Shown: positions 28,193 to 37,438 of the stretch, in pieces
How the letters are laid out: the number at the start of each line of letters is the position of its first letter
How positions within the stretch are numbered: the first letter of the stretch is position 1
NCBI GenBank assembly: GCA_027621405.1
Contig: JAQCBT010000017.1
Span: 1-64,000, forward strand
DNA from: Pseudomonadota bacterium
GTDB lineage: Bacteria > Pseudomonadota > Gammaproteobacteria > Pseudomonadales > Pseudohongiellaceae
Length of the DNA stretch: 64,000 nucleotides
Reading direction: 5' to 3'
Notes under the pieces: generated by a model
The model's input: only the letters and a program-made list of their open reading frames with translations
Databases searched by the model: none
Told to the model about the DNA's origin: nothing
Made by a program: the position numbers and the translations under genes

Positions 28193-28243
28193 ATCCTGCA
28201 CGACCCAGCTACTATCAAGGGAAGCACAAGCTGCCCTTTTTCG
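28192..28243 (+). repeat. degenerate copy of the tRNA-Lys 3' end and terminator
   Basis: These 52 bp align with 27847-27898 at roughly 80% identity, including ATCCT-CACGACCCA from the T-arm and acceptor end, ATCAAGGGAAGCA from the terminator, and the CCCTTTTT tract. The CCA end is lost (AGCTACT replaces ACCAAAT). It is a decayed duplicate or an attachment-site scar. Confidence 0.75.
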
Positions 28244-28293
28244 TTTCTGTGTTAGACTAGCGCTTCCGCAAATATCCACACCACCGCCACCCC

Positions 28294-29373
28294 ATGGCTA
28301 GCATCCCAACCGACACACTCGCTTCCGACACTGAAATCGTCAAGAACTACCTCGACAGGGCAGAGCTTCCTCGGGCCCTGGGTAGCGACGAAGTGGCAGG
28401 TTATCGCGAACAGATCAAGGCGCTGATGGCACAGAAGAATGCCAAACTGGTTGCGCATTACTATACCGATGCGCTGTTGCAGGAACTGGCAGAAGACAGC
28501 GGTGGCTTCGTAGGGGACAGCCTTGAGATGGCCCGCTTCGGTCATGACTGCGATGCCGACATCCTGGTTGTGGCGGGGGTACGCTTCATGGGTGAGACGG
28601 CAAAGATCCTCAGCCCGGACAAGAAAGTATTGATGCCGACCCTGGAAGCAACCTGTTCGTTGGACATAGCCTGTCCCATCGATCGTTTCAGCGAGTTCTG
28701 CGATCAACACCCTGAGCGTACCGTGGTGGTGTATGCCAATACCTCGGCCGCGGTGAAGGCGCGCTCTGACTGGGTAGTGACTTCCAGTATTGCCGTCGAT
28801 GTTGTCGAGCACCTGATGGATGCCGGGGAAAAGATTCTGTGGGCACCTGACAAGCACCTGGGCTCCTATATACAGCGCAAGACTGGCGTAGACATGTTGC
28901 TCTGGGATGCTGCCTGCATCGTGCATGAAGAATTCAAGGCGCGGGGATTGCAGGACATGAAAGCCCTGCACCCCAATGCGGCGATCCTGGCTCATCCGGA
29001 ATCGCCGGCTGCCGTGCTGGAGATGGCCGATGTGGTGGGTTCAACTACCCAGATCATCAAGGCCGCGCAGCGTGTTCCCCAGAGCGAGATTATCGTTGCC
29101 ACAGACCAGGGCATCTTCCACAAACTGCAGCAACTGGCACCTGACAAGACTTTTATCATTGCGCCGACTGCGGGTAATGACGCTACCTGCCGAAGCTGCG
29201 CCAATTGCCCATGGATGGCCATGAACTCGCTGGAATCCATGCTGCTGTCTCTGCAGCAGGAGAGTGAGGAGGTGCTGGTGGATGCAGAGCTGGCAGCGAA
29301 GGCCATGCTGCCATTGCAGCGCATGCTGAATTTTGCCAGTGCGCAACAGCTTCAGGTGAAGGGCAAGGCCTGA
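28294..29373 (+). CDS. nadA: quinolinate synthase A
   Basis: NadA condenses iminoaspartate with dihydroxyacetone phosphate to quinolinate, the first committed precursor of NAD. The 359-aa protein has the three cluster-binding Cys: one in [13 protein letters not shown], one in [11 protein letters not shown], and one in the C-terminal [13 protein letters not shown] segment. [13 protein letters not shown] and FMGETAKIL are also typical. ATG 28294 is followed by a short polar leader. It lies just downstream of the palindrome cluster and is convergent with the BepA-like gene. Confidence 0.97.
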   Translation: MASIPTDTLASDTEIVKNYLDRAELPRALGSDEVAGYREQIKALMAQKNAKLVAHYYTDALLQELAEDSGGFVGDSLEMARFGHDCDADILVVAGVRFMGETAKILSPDKKVLMPTLEATCSLDIACPIDRFSEFCDQHPERTVVVYANTSAAVKARSDWVVTSSIAVDVVEHLMDAGEKILWAPDKHLGSYIQRKTGVDMLLWDAACIVHEEFKARGLQDMKALHPNAAILAHPESPAAVLEMADVVGSTTQIIKAAQRVPQSEIIVATDQGIFHKLQQLAPDKTFIIAPTAGNDATCRSCANCPWMAMNSLESMLLSLQQESEEVLVDAELAAKAMLPLQRMLNFASAQQLQVKGKA

Positions 29374-29428
29374 TTCCAGGCGGTGTTATTGAGACAGGTC
29401 GAAGCGATAGCTTCGGGGAACGTTTCCG

Positions 29429-30895
29429 CTAGCCACTCAGTTCCCGCTGCCGCTCTTCGACTTCACGAATCTTCTGGCGCAGCCTCGCTTCCTCCGCAGG
29501 ACCCGATCCATTCTCCGATTCAATGCGCAGCGCAAACTGCAGTTGTTCCCGCGCATTGCTGAAGTCTCCCACCAGGATGAAATACTCAGCCCGCGATTGG
29601 TGTACCTTGCTGATATTGCCCGCCTGACCCCAGGTCTCTGCCATCTGGTACCACAGGTGATGGTCGTTGCTGCGTCGGCGACTATGCTCCTCCATCATCT
29701 CTGCCGCCTCGGTGTAGGACCTTGCTTCCATCAAAGCATCGACATAGGCCATGGTGAGGGGGTGGTTGCCCGGATTTATTTCAAGATGACGACGCAGGAA
29801 ATCCATGGCCCGCGCGGGTTCATTCTCTTCAGTGTAGATTTCGGCCTGGGTCACCACGAGGCTGATCTGGTTGGGGTACTTCTCCAGCAAGGGCGACAGG
29901 GTGAAAGTGGCTTCCGCAAACTGTTCGTTTTCATAGAAGGCAACCGCAAGCGCATAGCGGTTGGCATCCCTGGTGAAGTCACTGCTGCTCTCCTGCAGGC
30001 GCTGCTGGATGTCGGCGATCAACGCTGGCTTGTCTTCGCTGTAATGACCTACTACCCGTGCTCGCATGATCTGGTATTCGAGGTTGGGTGAATAGTCACG
30101 CGGTGGAAAGCGCATGGCGCGGGCACGGCTCTCGGCGATTCGCGACTCGGTGAGTGGGTGAGTGAGCAGAAATTCCGGTGGTCGCCTGCCAAAGCGATTG
30201 GCGGCGAGTAACTGTTCATACATCCTGGCCTGGGCGGCTGGGTCGAAACCGGCGGCATACATCGTGTCGTGGCCGATACGATCGGCCTCCTGTTCATTGG
30301 AGCGGCTGAAGCGCAATTGGTTGTCCATCCCGAGGCCCTGAATGCCGGAGAGGGCGGCGGCACCGTGGCCTGCGTCCGACGTGGCCATGATGAGTACACT
30401 GGCGAGCAGGCCGGCCATCTGACCTACCCGGCCAGCCTGGGCTTCATCGACGCCGCGGGCGAAATGGCGCTGGCTCACGTGGGCGATCTCGTGCCCCATA
30501 ACAGAGGCAAATTCATCCTCGGTGCGAGCATTGAGGAAGAGACCAGTATTGACCCCTATGATCCCGCCCGGTGCCGCGAAGGCATTGATTTCCTGGCTGT
30601 CGATGATGACGAAAGAAAGACGCTTGTCCTGCAGCTGGCTACGGGCGGCCAGCTTGTAGGTGACGTTCTCCAGGTAGGTGTTCAGCAAGGCATCGGGAAT
30701 GGTCGGTGCGCTGCGGCGCAATTGGGTCAGGAATTGCTGGCCCATTTGGTATTCCTGGTCCAGGCTGACCGTCCCGGAAATACGGTCCCCGAGGCTGGGG
30801 AGGGGGTTTTGCGCGAAAACGGGGGTAGCTACCGGCAGGGTAACCGCCAGCAGGGTCAGGCAGAGCAGTCTGGGTATAAATTGAGGTCGCTGCAT
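29429..30895 (-). CDS. M48 family metalloprotease with TPRs, BepA-like
   Basis: This exported 488-aa zinc protease of the BepA/YfgC type degrades or assists stalled outer-membrane proteins such as LptD. A signal peptide (cleavage near PVFAQ) is followed by the M48 domain with VMGHEIAHVSQRHF (HExxH) and NEQEADRIGHDTMYAAGFDP supplying the third zinc ligand. The last 180 residues form TPR-like helices (EIYTEENEPARAMDFLRRHL, YTEAAEMMEEHSRR). ATG 30895 is preferred for the signal peptide; ATG 30907 is possible. It is divergent from the TusA-like gene. Confidence 0.9.
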   Translation of the reverse strand: MQRPQFIPRLLCLTLLAVTLPVATPVFAQNPLPSLGDRISGTVSLDQEYQMGQQFLTQLRRSAPTIPDALLNTYLENVTYKLAARSQLQDKRLSFVIIDSQEINAFAAPGGIIGVNTGLFLNARTEDEFASVMGHEIAHVSQRHFARGVDEAQAGRVGQMAGLLASVLIMATSDAGHGAAALSGIQGLGMDNQLRFSRSNEQEADRIGHDTMYAAGFDPAAQARMYEQLLAANRFGRRPPEFLLTHPLTESRIAESRARAMRFPPRDYSPNLEYQIMRARVVGHYSEDKPALIADIQQRLQESSSDFTRDANRYALAVAFYENEQFAEATFTLSPLLEKYPNQISLVVTQAEIYTEENEPARAMDFLRRHLEINPGNHPLTMAYVDALMEARSYTEAAEMMEEHSRRRSNDHHLWYQMAETWGQAGNISKVHQSRAEYFILVGDFSNAREQLQFALRIESENGSGPAEEARLRQKIREVEERQRELSG

Positions 30896-31022
30896 AGTTG
30901 TGTCCATTATATGGACAGAGACCCAGACTAACACAGTTTATTCCTGCTGTTTTAACAACTTATCGGGTTTTGACGGCCTCTGGTCATAGGCAGCTGGGCT
31001 TCTGGCTTGCTAACATAAGGAG

Positions 31023-31256
31023 ATGACTGTTACCGCCGATATAGAACTGGACGTCACCGGATTGGAGTGCCCCATGCCACTGCTGAAGGCCAAGCTGGCC
31101 CTGAATAGCATGCAGGCAGATCAGGTGTTGAAGGTGGTTGCCACGGATCCCGGCTCGGAGCGGGATTTTCACCTCTTTGTTGAGCAGAGCGACCATCAGA
31201 TTCTTGATTTCCAGAAGGATGAGAGGGCCTATTCCTACTGGATACGTAAAGGCTGA
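31023..31256 (+). CDS. TusA-family sulfurtransferase-like protein
   Basis: This small 77-aa protein has the TusA/SirA fold. The family motif (LDVTGLECPMPLLKAKLAL) holds the Cys-Pro active site near residue 17, and DPGSERDFHLF is the second conserved block. TusA proteins pass sulfur as a persulfide, for example for 2-thiouridine in tRNA-Lys, -Glu and -Gln. This branch differs from E. coli TusA, so the partner is unknown. ATG 31023 has AAGGAG about 5 nt upstream. The next gene (AI-2E family) starts 26 bp later and is likely co-transcribed. Confidence 0.9.
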   Translation: MTVTADIELDVTGLECPMPLLKAKLALNSMQADQVLKVVATDPGSERDFHLFVEQSDHQILDFQKDERAYSYWIRKG

Positions 31257-31282
31257 TTAGCAGCGCTACCTGCCACCGCACT

Positions 31283-32374
31283 ATGAAACAGCTTATCAAC
31301 GATTTCTTTGATCGTTATTTCCATGACGAAGAGTCTGTCATCCTGCTGATCCTGCTCAGCATCGCCCTGGTGGTGTTGCTGCTGCTGGGTAGTATCCTGG
31401 CACCACTCATTGCAGCCATCATCATTGCCTACCTTATGCAGGGAGTGGTGAATCTTTTGCTGCGTTACGGAGCATCGCCCAGGTTCGCATTTGTAGCGGT
31501 GTACACTTTGTTCATCGGCCTGTTCCTGGTGCTACTGTTTTACCTGCTGCCCCGGGCCTGGAACCAGCTCAGGCGCCTGGCCAATGAAATACCCAATCTG
31601 CTGAGCGAAGGGCAGACCGCGCTCATGTCTCTGCCGGAAAACTACCCCAGCCTGTTCTCCGATGCCCAGGTACGGGCATTTATCGACGGCCTTGGGGGAG
31701 AGATCGGTGGTTTTGGGCAGACGATTCTCGAGTACTCACTGGCCAGCCTGCCAAGCATCTTTGCCTGGGTCATCTTTCTGGTGCTGGTGCCCATCCTGGT
31801 GTTCTTCGTGATGAAAGACAAAGACGAGCTCGTGCTGTGGGCCGGAAATTTTCTGCCCCGAAACCGGCCACTGATGAACCGTATCTGGAAGGAAATGGAT
31901 GAGCAGATCTCCAACTATATTCGCGGCAAGGCAGTGGAAATCTTCATCGTAGGGGGTGCCGCCTATGTGATGTTCGTGATCATGGGCATCAACTATGCCC
32001 TGTTGCTGTCAGTCCTCGTTGGTCTGTCGGTCATCGTGCCCTATATAGGCGCTACCGTGGTGACCCTGCCGGTAGCGGCCGTAGCTTTTGTGCAATGGGG
32101 TATCGGTGGTGAGTTCTACACGGTACTGGTTGGATACCTGGTGTTACAGATTATCGATGGCAATGTGCTGGTACCGATCATCTTCTCCGAGGCCGTAAAC
32201 CTGCATCCGGTGGCGATTATAGCGGCGGTGCTAATTTTCGGCGGACTGTGGGGTATGGCGGGAGTATTCTTCGCGATTCCCCTGGCCACCATGGTGAAGG
32301 CGATAATCAATGCCTGGCCCAGCCGCGTGCAATCGAGGGTGGATAGTGAGGCTGAGGCCACTTCTGGACTGTAG
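31283..32374 (+). CDS. AI-2E family transporter (PerM-like permease)
   Basis: This 363-aa inner-membrane protein belongs to the AI-2E exporter/PerM family. Seven to eight transmembrane helices are visible, from VILLILLSIALVVLLLLG near the start to GLWGMAGVFFAIPLATMVKAI near the end. The family signature YIGATVVTLPVAAVAFVQWG and the long mid-protein loop (NFLPRNRPLMNRIWKEMDEQISNYIRGK) are present. Substrates of this branch are not established; some members act as Na+/H+ antiporters. It follows the TusA-like gene and precedes dapA, a gammaproteobacterial context. Confidence 0.9.
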   Translation: MKQLINDFFDRYFHDEESVILLILLSIALVVLLLLGSILAPLIAAIIIAYLMQGVVNLLLRYGASPRFAFVAVYTLFIGLFLVLLFYLLPRAWNQLRRLANEIPNLLSEGQTALMSLPENYPSLFSDAQVRAFIDGLGGEIGGFGQTILEYSLASLPSIFAWVIFLVLVPILVFFVMKDKDELVLWAGNFLPRNRPLMNRIWKEMDEQISNYIRGKAVEIFIVGGAAYVMFVIMGINYALLLSVLVGLSVIVPYIGATVVTLPVAAVAFVQWGIGGEFYTVLVGYLVLQIIDGNVLVPIIFSEAVNLHPVAIIAAVLIFGGLWGMAGVFFAIPLATMVKAIINAWPSRVQSRVDSEAEATSGL

Positions 32375-32463
32375 CGCTGGTTTATGGGCTTTGAGCGGCT
32401 CTGTGATAATATTTCCCTTGATCCGGCTTAATGCCCCAACCCGAACAATTCCGAGTTAATTTC

Positions 32464-33363
32464 GTGACAAATCGAATCAAAGGTAGCCTCGTAGCCCTGG
32501 TTACACCCATGCACGCCGATGGCCGCCTGGACCTCGACACCTTCGACCGACTCATCGACTGGCATGTCGATGCAGGAACCGATGGCATCGTGGTGGTAGG
32601 TACCACAGGCGAGTCGGCAACGCTTAGCACAGAAGAACACTGCGACCTGGTGGCACATTGCGTGAAGTCGGTGAACGGACGTATTCCCGTGATCGCCGGC
32701 ACAGGATCCAACAACACCCAGGAAGCCCTGTACTTTACCCAGTCCGCCAAGGAGCATGGTGCCGACGCTTGTCTCCTGGTGACACCGTATTACACAAAGC
32801 CTTCCCAGGAAGGCCTGTACCAGCACTTCAAGTACCTCGCAGAGTCTGTGGATATTCCGCAGATTCTCTATAACGTGCCAGGTCGCACTGCCTGTGACTT
32901 ATCGCTGGAGACAGTAAAGCGACTCACCGAGGTGAGAAATATAGTCGGCATCAAGGATGCAACGGGCAATCTGGAAAGAGGGCTGGAACTCATCAGGGAG
33001 TGCGGCAATCGAATCGCGGTCTACAGTGGTGAGGACGCTATTTCCCTGAAACTGCTGGCTGGTGGTGGGGACGGCGTTATATCCGTAACCGCCAACGTTG
33101 CCCCGGATTCCATGGCGCAGATGTGTGAGCTTGCCCTGGCCGGCAAGCTCGACGAGGCCGAGCAGATCGATCAGCGCCTTGCCGCCCTGCACAGGGATTT
33201 ATTCGTGGAGGCCAATCCAGTGCCGGTAAAATGGGCGCTGCTGAAGATGGGCAAGATTCCTTCCGGGATTCGTCTGCCCCTCGTGGAACTCAACAGCAAA
33301 TATCACGTCAAAGTGCTTGATGCCCTGCAACAGGCAGGAATAAAGCTGGCCGCGGCGGCATGA
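32464..33363 (+). CDS. dapA: 4-hydroxy-tetrahydrodipicolinate synthase
   Basis: DapA condenses pyruvate and aspartate semialdehyde, the first step of the lysine/diaminopimelate branch. The 299-aa protein has IKGSLVALVTPM at the start, VVGTTGESATLS, the catalytic Tyr in TPYYTKPSQEG, YNVPGRTACDLS, and the Schiff-base Lys in IVGIKDATGNLER. GTG 32464 gives the usual length; the frame reaches back to ATG 32431, and neither start has a strong Shine-Dalgarno, so the exact start is uncertain. bamC follows, as is common. Confidence 0.96.
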   Translation: MTNRIKGSLVALVTPMHADGRLDLDTFDRLIDWHVDAGTDGIVVVGTTGESATLSTEEHCDLVAHCVKSVNGRIPVIAGTGSNNTQEALYFTQSAKEHGADACLLVTPYYTKPSQEGLYQHFKYLAESVDIPQILYNVPGRTACDLSLETVKRLTEVRNIVGIKDATGNLERGLELIRECGNRIAVYSGEDAISLKLLAGGGDGVISVTANVAPDSMAQMCELALAGKLDEAEQIDQRLAALHRDLFVEANPVPVKWALLKMGKIPSGIRLPLVELNSKYHVKVLDALQQAGIKLAAAA

Positions 33364-33458
33364 TGCCCGTTCCCCCATCGGTATTAATGATTAATCCTGT
33401 GGATGGTTCACACCATTTGCGGATGGCACATTGAAGCAGCAGGTATTGGATTAGGATT

Positions 33459-34538
33459 TTGAAAACGCGATTACCCGAACTGGTCTTCCGAACCTCTCTT
33501 ACATTGAGCGCCTTGCTGTTCCTGTCTGCCTGCAATTTCCTGGGTGGCGAAGACGGCATGTTCCGCGATCGCGGTGGCGATTATCGGGAGGCCCAGGTCA
33601 TTCCTCCCATGCGCATCCCGAATGAGCTAGATAGCTATACCATCGACGAACTGTATGTGATTCCGGAGCGGGTTGCCGTTGAGACAGTGGCATTCGAAGA
33701 CGTTCCCATGCCAAGACCGATCGAGACCAGGCGTCGGGAAGGGGTAATCATCCAGAGCCTGTCTGACAAGCGCTGGATTCTCATTGATGCCACTCCCGGA
33801 CAGGTATGGCCACGCATCAGGGATTACTGGACCGAGATCCAGATCGCTCTGGATTACGAGAACCCCAGTGCCGGCATACTGGAAACCTCCTGGGTAGAGA
33901 TAGGCAGCGACCAGGATTCCCGACACAAGTACCGCATCACCATCGAGCCCGGACTGCATCCGGGATATTCGGAAATCTATGTGTTGCATTTACAGAATGA
34001 ACGCACGGATCCAATTCCCACTGTGATTACCTGGCCGGAAGAATCTTCCTCCGATGACCTGGAGCAGGAGATGCTGCGCTCGGTCTCCCAGTTCCTTGCT
34101 GATCGCAACGACATCTACCAGGCGTCTTCAGCGAGCCTGCTGGCGGGAACGATCGAGGCGGAGAGTAAGGCGAATATCATTCGTGGTAATGCCGGCCAGT
34201 CTATCCTCGAGCTCAAGGTGGACTACAACCGGGCATGGGTGCAGATACGCCAGGCGCTGACCAGTGCCGAGATTGACATCGTCGATGAAAACCGTGACGA
34301 AGCCACCTTCAATGTGCGTTTCGCCGGCATCATGGACGATTCAGACGAACCCGGATTCTTCGGCCGTATACTGGGCCGCGGAAATTCGGATGAAGCCTTG
34401 CCGGAAAGGGATTTCAGTGTCCGACTGCTGGAAACCGATACGGCCGTTAATGTGGTCACTGAGGCGCTCGATTCTTCCTTCGATGCGAACCAGCTGACAC
34501 TCGAGCTGCTGCAGGTAATAAACGACAACCTGACGTGA
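33459..34538 (+). CDS. bamC: outer membrane assembly lipoprotein BamC
   Basis: BamC is an accessory lipoprotein of the BAM complex that folds outer-membrane proteins. The 359-aa protein has a lipoprotein signal with lipobox LSAC (Cys at about residue 25), a disordered BamD-binding stretch (about 30-70) and two helix-grip domains, the first opening near DKRWILIDATPGQVWPRI and the second near ILELKVDYNRAWVQIRQAL. The start is TTG 33459, about 8 nt after a GGAT purine tract. The dapA-bamC order is conserved in gammaproteobacteria. Confidence 0.9.
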   Translation: MKTRLPELVFRTSLTLSALLFLSACNFLGGEDGMFRDRGGDYREAQVIPPMRIPNELDSYTIDELYVIPERVAVETVAFEDVPMPRPIETRRREGVIIQSLSDKRWILIDATPGQVWPRIRDYWTEIQIALDYENPSAGILETSWVEIGSDQDSRHKYRITIEPGLHPGYSEIYVLHLQNERTDPIPTVITWPEESSSDDLEQEMLRSVSQFLADRNDIYQASSASLLAGTIEAESKANIIRGNAGQSILELKVDYNRAWVQIRQALTSAEIDIVDENRDEATFNVRFAGIMDDSDEPGFFGRILGRGNSDEALPERDFSVRLLETDTAVNVVTEALDSSFDANQLTLELLQVINDNLT

Positions 34539-34572
34539 CCCCCATGGGGCACAAAGTGTCGCACCTCATCTG

Positions 34573-35979
34573 ATGACTTTTCAAACCTCTACATTGATTC
34601 TGCTGCTGATAATCGCGGCGGCAGTGCTGTGTATTTTTTTACTGCTCAGGCAGTTGCAGCAGGCGAGAGTCGCCGCTGCCACAGCCGAAGAGCGCCTCGT
34701 TGGCCGGCAACAGGAGCTGGAGATATCCCAGTCGTCCTTGCACAGGGCGCAGGACGAGAATCGCGAGTTACTCACCGAGTTGCAACTGGGAAGGGAACGC
34801 CTCGCCAGCATGACCACGAGCCTTGAGCTGGAGCGCAAGCAATTTGATGAGAAGCTGGCCTTGCTCAACGAGTCCAGGGACAAACTCACGGTCGAATTTA
34901 AGAACATCGCCAATGAGATATTCGAAGACAAGAGCAAGAAATTTACCGATACCAGCAAAGCCAGCCTCAGCACGATTCTCAGTCCGTTGCAGGAAAAGAT
35001 CAGTCAGTTCGAGAAACGGGTTGAGGAGACTTATGACAAGGAGTCGAAAGAGCGCTTCTCCCTCGCCAGGGAGATAAAGTCCCTGCAGGAGTTGAATAAT
35101 CGAATCTCGGAAGAGGCGGTGAATCTCACCAATGCTCTCAAGGGAGACAACAAGGCCCAGGGTAGTTGGGGCGAGTTCGTGCTGGAATCCATTCTGGAAA
35201 AGTCAGGACTGGTGAAAGGCAGGGAGTACGAGGTTCAGGTGAGTATGAAGTCGGAGGATGGCAGCACGCTGCAACCTGACGTGGTTGTGCATCTGCCGGA
35301 ATCGCGAGACATCATCATCGATTCCAAAGTGTCCCTCAAGGCCTGGGATGCCTACAACGCGACGGACGAGCAAGGTTCGCGGTCCGAGCTCATGAAGCAA
35401 CATGTGGCGTCTATCCGCAACCACGTGAACGGACTCTCCAGCAAGGATTATCAGAACCTTTCCGGTGTCAATTCGCTGGATTACGTATTCCTGTTTATGC
35501 CTATCGAGGCGGCCTATACGGCAGCGATTCAGGAAGACCCTAATCTTTTCCAGTATGCCTTCGAGCGCAATATTATCTTCGTCGTGCCTACCACCTTGCT
35601 GACTTCCCTGAAGACAGTACAGAACCTGTGGCGGCTGGCGCAGCAGAACCAGAATGCCAACGAGATTGCGGAAAAAGCTGGGGCCTTGTATGACAAGTTC
35701 GTGGCTTTCGTGGAAGATCTCGAGGAAATCGGAAACCGCATCGATACCAGCAAGAAGAGTTATGAGAAGGCTCATAACAAGCTGGTATCGGGTCGTGGCA
35801 ACCTCGTGCGTCGTGCCGAAACCCTGAAGGAATTGGGGGCGAAGACTTCCAAGCAGCTGAAGGCCGCGTCTGCCATGGATGCAGAGCCAGACTCCGAGTT
35901 GCAGCTGGAAGACATGGGCGAGGATACTGAATCTGAAAAATCAGCCGATGATGCGGCAGACCAGAAGTCCAGGCGCTGA
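34573..35979 (+). CDS. rmuC: DNA recombination protein RmuC
   Basis: RmuC limits inversions at short inverted repeats, probably as a nuclease-like factor. The 468-aa protein has an N-terminal membrane helix (LILLLIIAAAVLCIFLLL), a long coiled coil (about 30-190) and the conserved RmuC domain with NKAQGSWGEFVLESILEKSGL, QPDVVVHLPESRDIIIDSKVSL and YVFLFMPIEAAYTAAI. The C-terminal 40 residues are acidic and probably disordered. ATG 34573 follows bamC by about 35 bp. A hairpin-rich repeat cluster, the sort of substrate linked to RmuC, lies 6 kb upstream, but no connection is shown. Confidence 0.95.
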   Translation: MTFQTSTLILLLIIAAAVLCIFLLLRQLQQARVAAATAEERLVGRQQELEISQSSLHRAQDENRELLTELQLGRERLASMTTSLELERKQFDEKLALLNESRDKLTVEFKNIANEIFEDKSKKFTDTSKASLSTILSPLQEKISQFEKRVEETYDKESKERFSLAREIKSLQELNNRISEEAVNLTNALKGDNKAQGSWGEFVLESILEKSGLVKGREYEVQVSMKSEDGSTLQPDVVVHLPESRDIIIDSKVSLKAWDAYNATDEQGSRSELMKQHVASIRNHVNGLSSKDYQNLSGVNSLDYVFLFMPIEAAYTAAIQEDPNLFQYAFERNIIFVVPTTLLTSLKTVQNLWRLAQQNQNANEIAEKAGALYDKFVAFVEDLEEIGNRIDTSKKSYEKAHNKLVSGRGNLVRRAETLKELGAKTSKQLKAASAMDAEPDSELQLEDMGEDTESEKSADDAADQKSRR

Positions 35980-36045
35980 GTTACAGACCAGCCCTGTTAA
36001 GCATCCTTTATTTGGCCAAGCCTGATACCTGAACCAATCGCATAT

Positions 36046-36669
36046 ATGTCCACCACAGAAAAACTACTCGCTCCGGTGCTGGATTTTCTCCATGGGCCAA
36101 CTCCCGACCCCTGGTTTGCGGCGGCGCTTGCGCAGCAGGATATCCTGCTCATTGATCATGCCAACTGCGAGCGCAAGGCGGCGTCCACGGCCATGAATCT
36201 CATGTACCGTTACACCGCAAAGACCGAGCTGATGACCAAGATGTCGCACCTGGCACGGGAGGAACTACTCCACTTCGAGCAGGTGGTGGCGATACTCCAC
36301 GAAAGGGGTATCCAGTACGCGCGGCTGGGTGCTTCCCGCTATGCGGCAGGGCTCAGGCAACACATTGCAGGTTCGGACGAGGAGGCGCTGGTGGACGTGC
36401 TGATCATCGGGGCCTATATCGAGGCCCGATCCTGTGAGCGCTTTGCCGGGCTCGTACCGCTACTGGATGAGAAGCTGGCCCGTTTCTATCGTAGCCTGTT
36501 GAAATCGGAGAGTCGGCATTTTGAGGATTACCTGGCCCTCGCCAGCCTGTGCAGCGGCGGTGATATCCGGGCCAGGGTAGCCGAGTTCGGAGCCCTTGAG
36601 CTCGAGCTGGTGGTCTCGCCCGATGATCAGTTTCGCTTTCACAGTGGTGTCCCCGCTACTGCCAGCTAG
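36046..36669 (+). CDS. miaE: tRNA-(ms2io6A37)-hydroxylase MiaE
   Basis: MiaE is a non-haem diiron monooxygenase that hydroxylates ms2i6A37 in tRNAs reading UNN codons. The 207-aa helical protein carries diiron ligands: Glu in DHANCERKAASTAM, the EELLHFEQV E-x2-H pair, Glu in GAYIEARSCERF, and ESRHFEDYL near the C-terminus. ATG 36046 begins the usual N-terminus. It stands alone and converges on the LRR lipoprotein gene. Confidence 0.93.
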   Translation: MSTTEKLLAPVLDFLHGPTPDPWFAAALAQQDILLIDHANCERKAASTAMNLMYRYTAKTELMTKMSHLAREELLHFEQVVAILHERGIQYARLGASRYAAGLRQHIAGSDEEALVDVLIIGAYIEARSCERFAGLVPLLDEKLARFYRSLLKSESRHFEDYLALASLCSGGDIRARVAEFGALELELVVSPDDQFRFHSGVPATAS

Positions 36670-36704
36670 GGCTGCAGCCTGAGACCGACGTATATCCTGT
36701 GGCT

Positions 36705-36748
36705 CCACAGCGTGGCTGAATCAGCGCTTGTGGTTACTGATGTTTTTT
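36705..36748 (+). terminator. possible terminator after miaE
   Basis: CCACAGCG (36705-36712) pairs with CGCTTGTGG (36725-36733, one bulged T), and TTTTTT follows at 36743-36748. The 9-nt gap between stem and T-tract makes this imperfect. It lies between the convergent miaE and LRR genes and overlaps the latter's stop codon. Confidence 0.35.
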
Positions 36749-37292
36749 AATTCCGACAGCGCTCTGGCGCAGTCAAATTATTACCCAGCCTCGCACGCAG
36801 GGCCGAGAGCTGGTCGCAGGGAATATTGTTATTTCCGAGCAGGCTCACCGACGCCAGGCTTTGCATATTGAGCAGTGGTGAAATATCGGTGATGGCGTTA
36901 TTGGCCAGGTTCAATCCGCCCAGTGTCGACAGTTCCTCCAGTGGTGTGATGTTGCTGATAACGTTGTTGCCGAGGTCAAGAAAACGCAGCCGGCTCAGGC
37001 CACCGATATTGTCGAGTGCCCGGATCTGGGAATTGGCACAGGAGAGCACGGTGATCTCCTGCTGGTTTTGCACTCCCTGTTGCTGCATGGCCAGGTTGAT
37101 GCAGCCCTGCAGGTCGGCGTCGCTGACTTCGCCGCTGGTCGAGCGTCCGGTAGGGTCGTAGACGGGCTGGTTGTTGACAGAAACGGAATAGTTCTGGCCA
37201 CAGCCTGTCAGCAGCAGCAGCAGGCAGAGCATGAATAGCCGCAGAAGCCTCGTCTCTGCTGGGAAATAGGGCCGTTTGTAGGTACTGGGCAT
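36747..37292 (-). CDS. leucine-rich-repeat lipoprotein
   Basis: This 181-aa lipoprotein has a hydrophobic signal (LFMLCLLLLLTGC) with lipobox LTGC. The second half contains about four SDS22/internalin-like leucine-rich repeats of about 21 residues (IGGLSRLRFLDLGNNVISN; LEELSTLGGLNLANNAITD; LLNMQSLASVSLLGNNNIP). Four Cys residues outside the lipobox (CINLAM, LSCANS, PCDQL, ERCRN) may form disulfides. ATG 37292 is chosen for its AGGAAG signal; the longer frame to 37337 lacks one. A role in protein-protein contact at the cell surface is only inferred. Confidence 0.8.
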   Translation of the reverse strand: MPSTYKRPYFPAETRLLRLFMLCLLLLLTGCGQNYSVSVNNQPVYDPTGRSTSGEVSDADLQGCINLAMQQQGVQNQQEITVLSCANSQIRALDNIGGLSRLRFLDLGNNVISNITPLEELSTLGGLNLANNAITDISPLLNMQSLASVSLLGNNNIPCDQLSALRARLGNNLTAPERCRN

Positions 37293-37438
37293 GGGGTCTT
37301 CCTGACATCTCGAGCCGGGTGCTGGCTGGCAATTCACAGTGTTCCCGGTTAGTATGCGCCACTCATTGCCGCAGTTAAACAGGCAGGCTGCAAGCCGCCA
37401 ATTACGGGCAATTGTCCAATGAATTTAAGGAAAATGGT

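Larger units (their letters stand above)
27575..28293. other. queC-nadA intergenic region with tRNA-Lys, partial tRNA copies and palindrome cluster
   Basis: This 719-bp region contains, in order, a 15-bp copy of the tRNA-Lys 5' end (27668-27682), the intact tRNA-Lys gene, its terminator, ten consecutive inverted repeats (27917-28185) and a degenerate copy of the tRNA 3' end plus terminator (28192-28243). Short reading frames here are artefacts of the repeats. A TACTATACC sequence (27645-27653) followed by a GC-rich stretch is a possible tRNA -10 region. Confidence 0.7.

Noticed and set aside
28252..28995. 247-codon leftward frame
   Set aside because: It is the antisense shadow of nadA, whose catalytic residues are intact.
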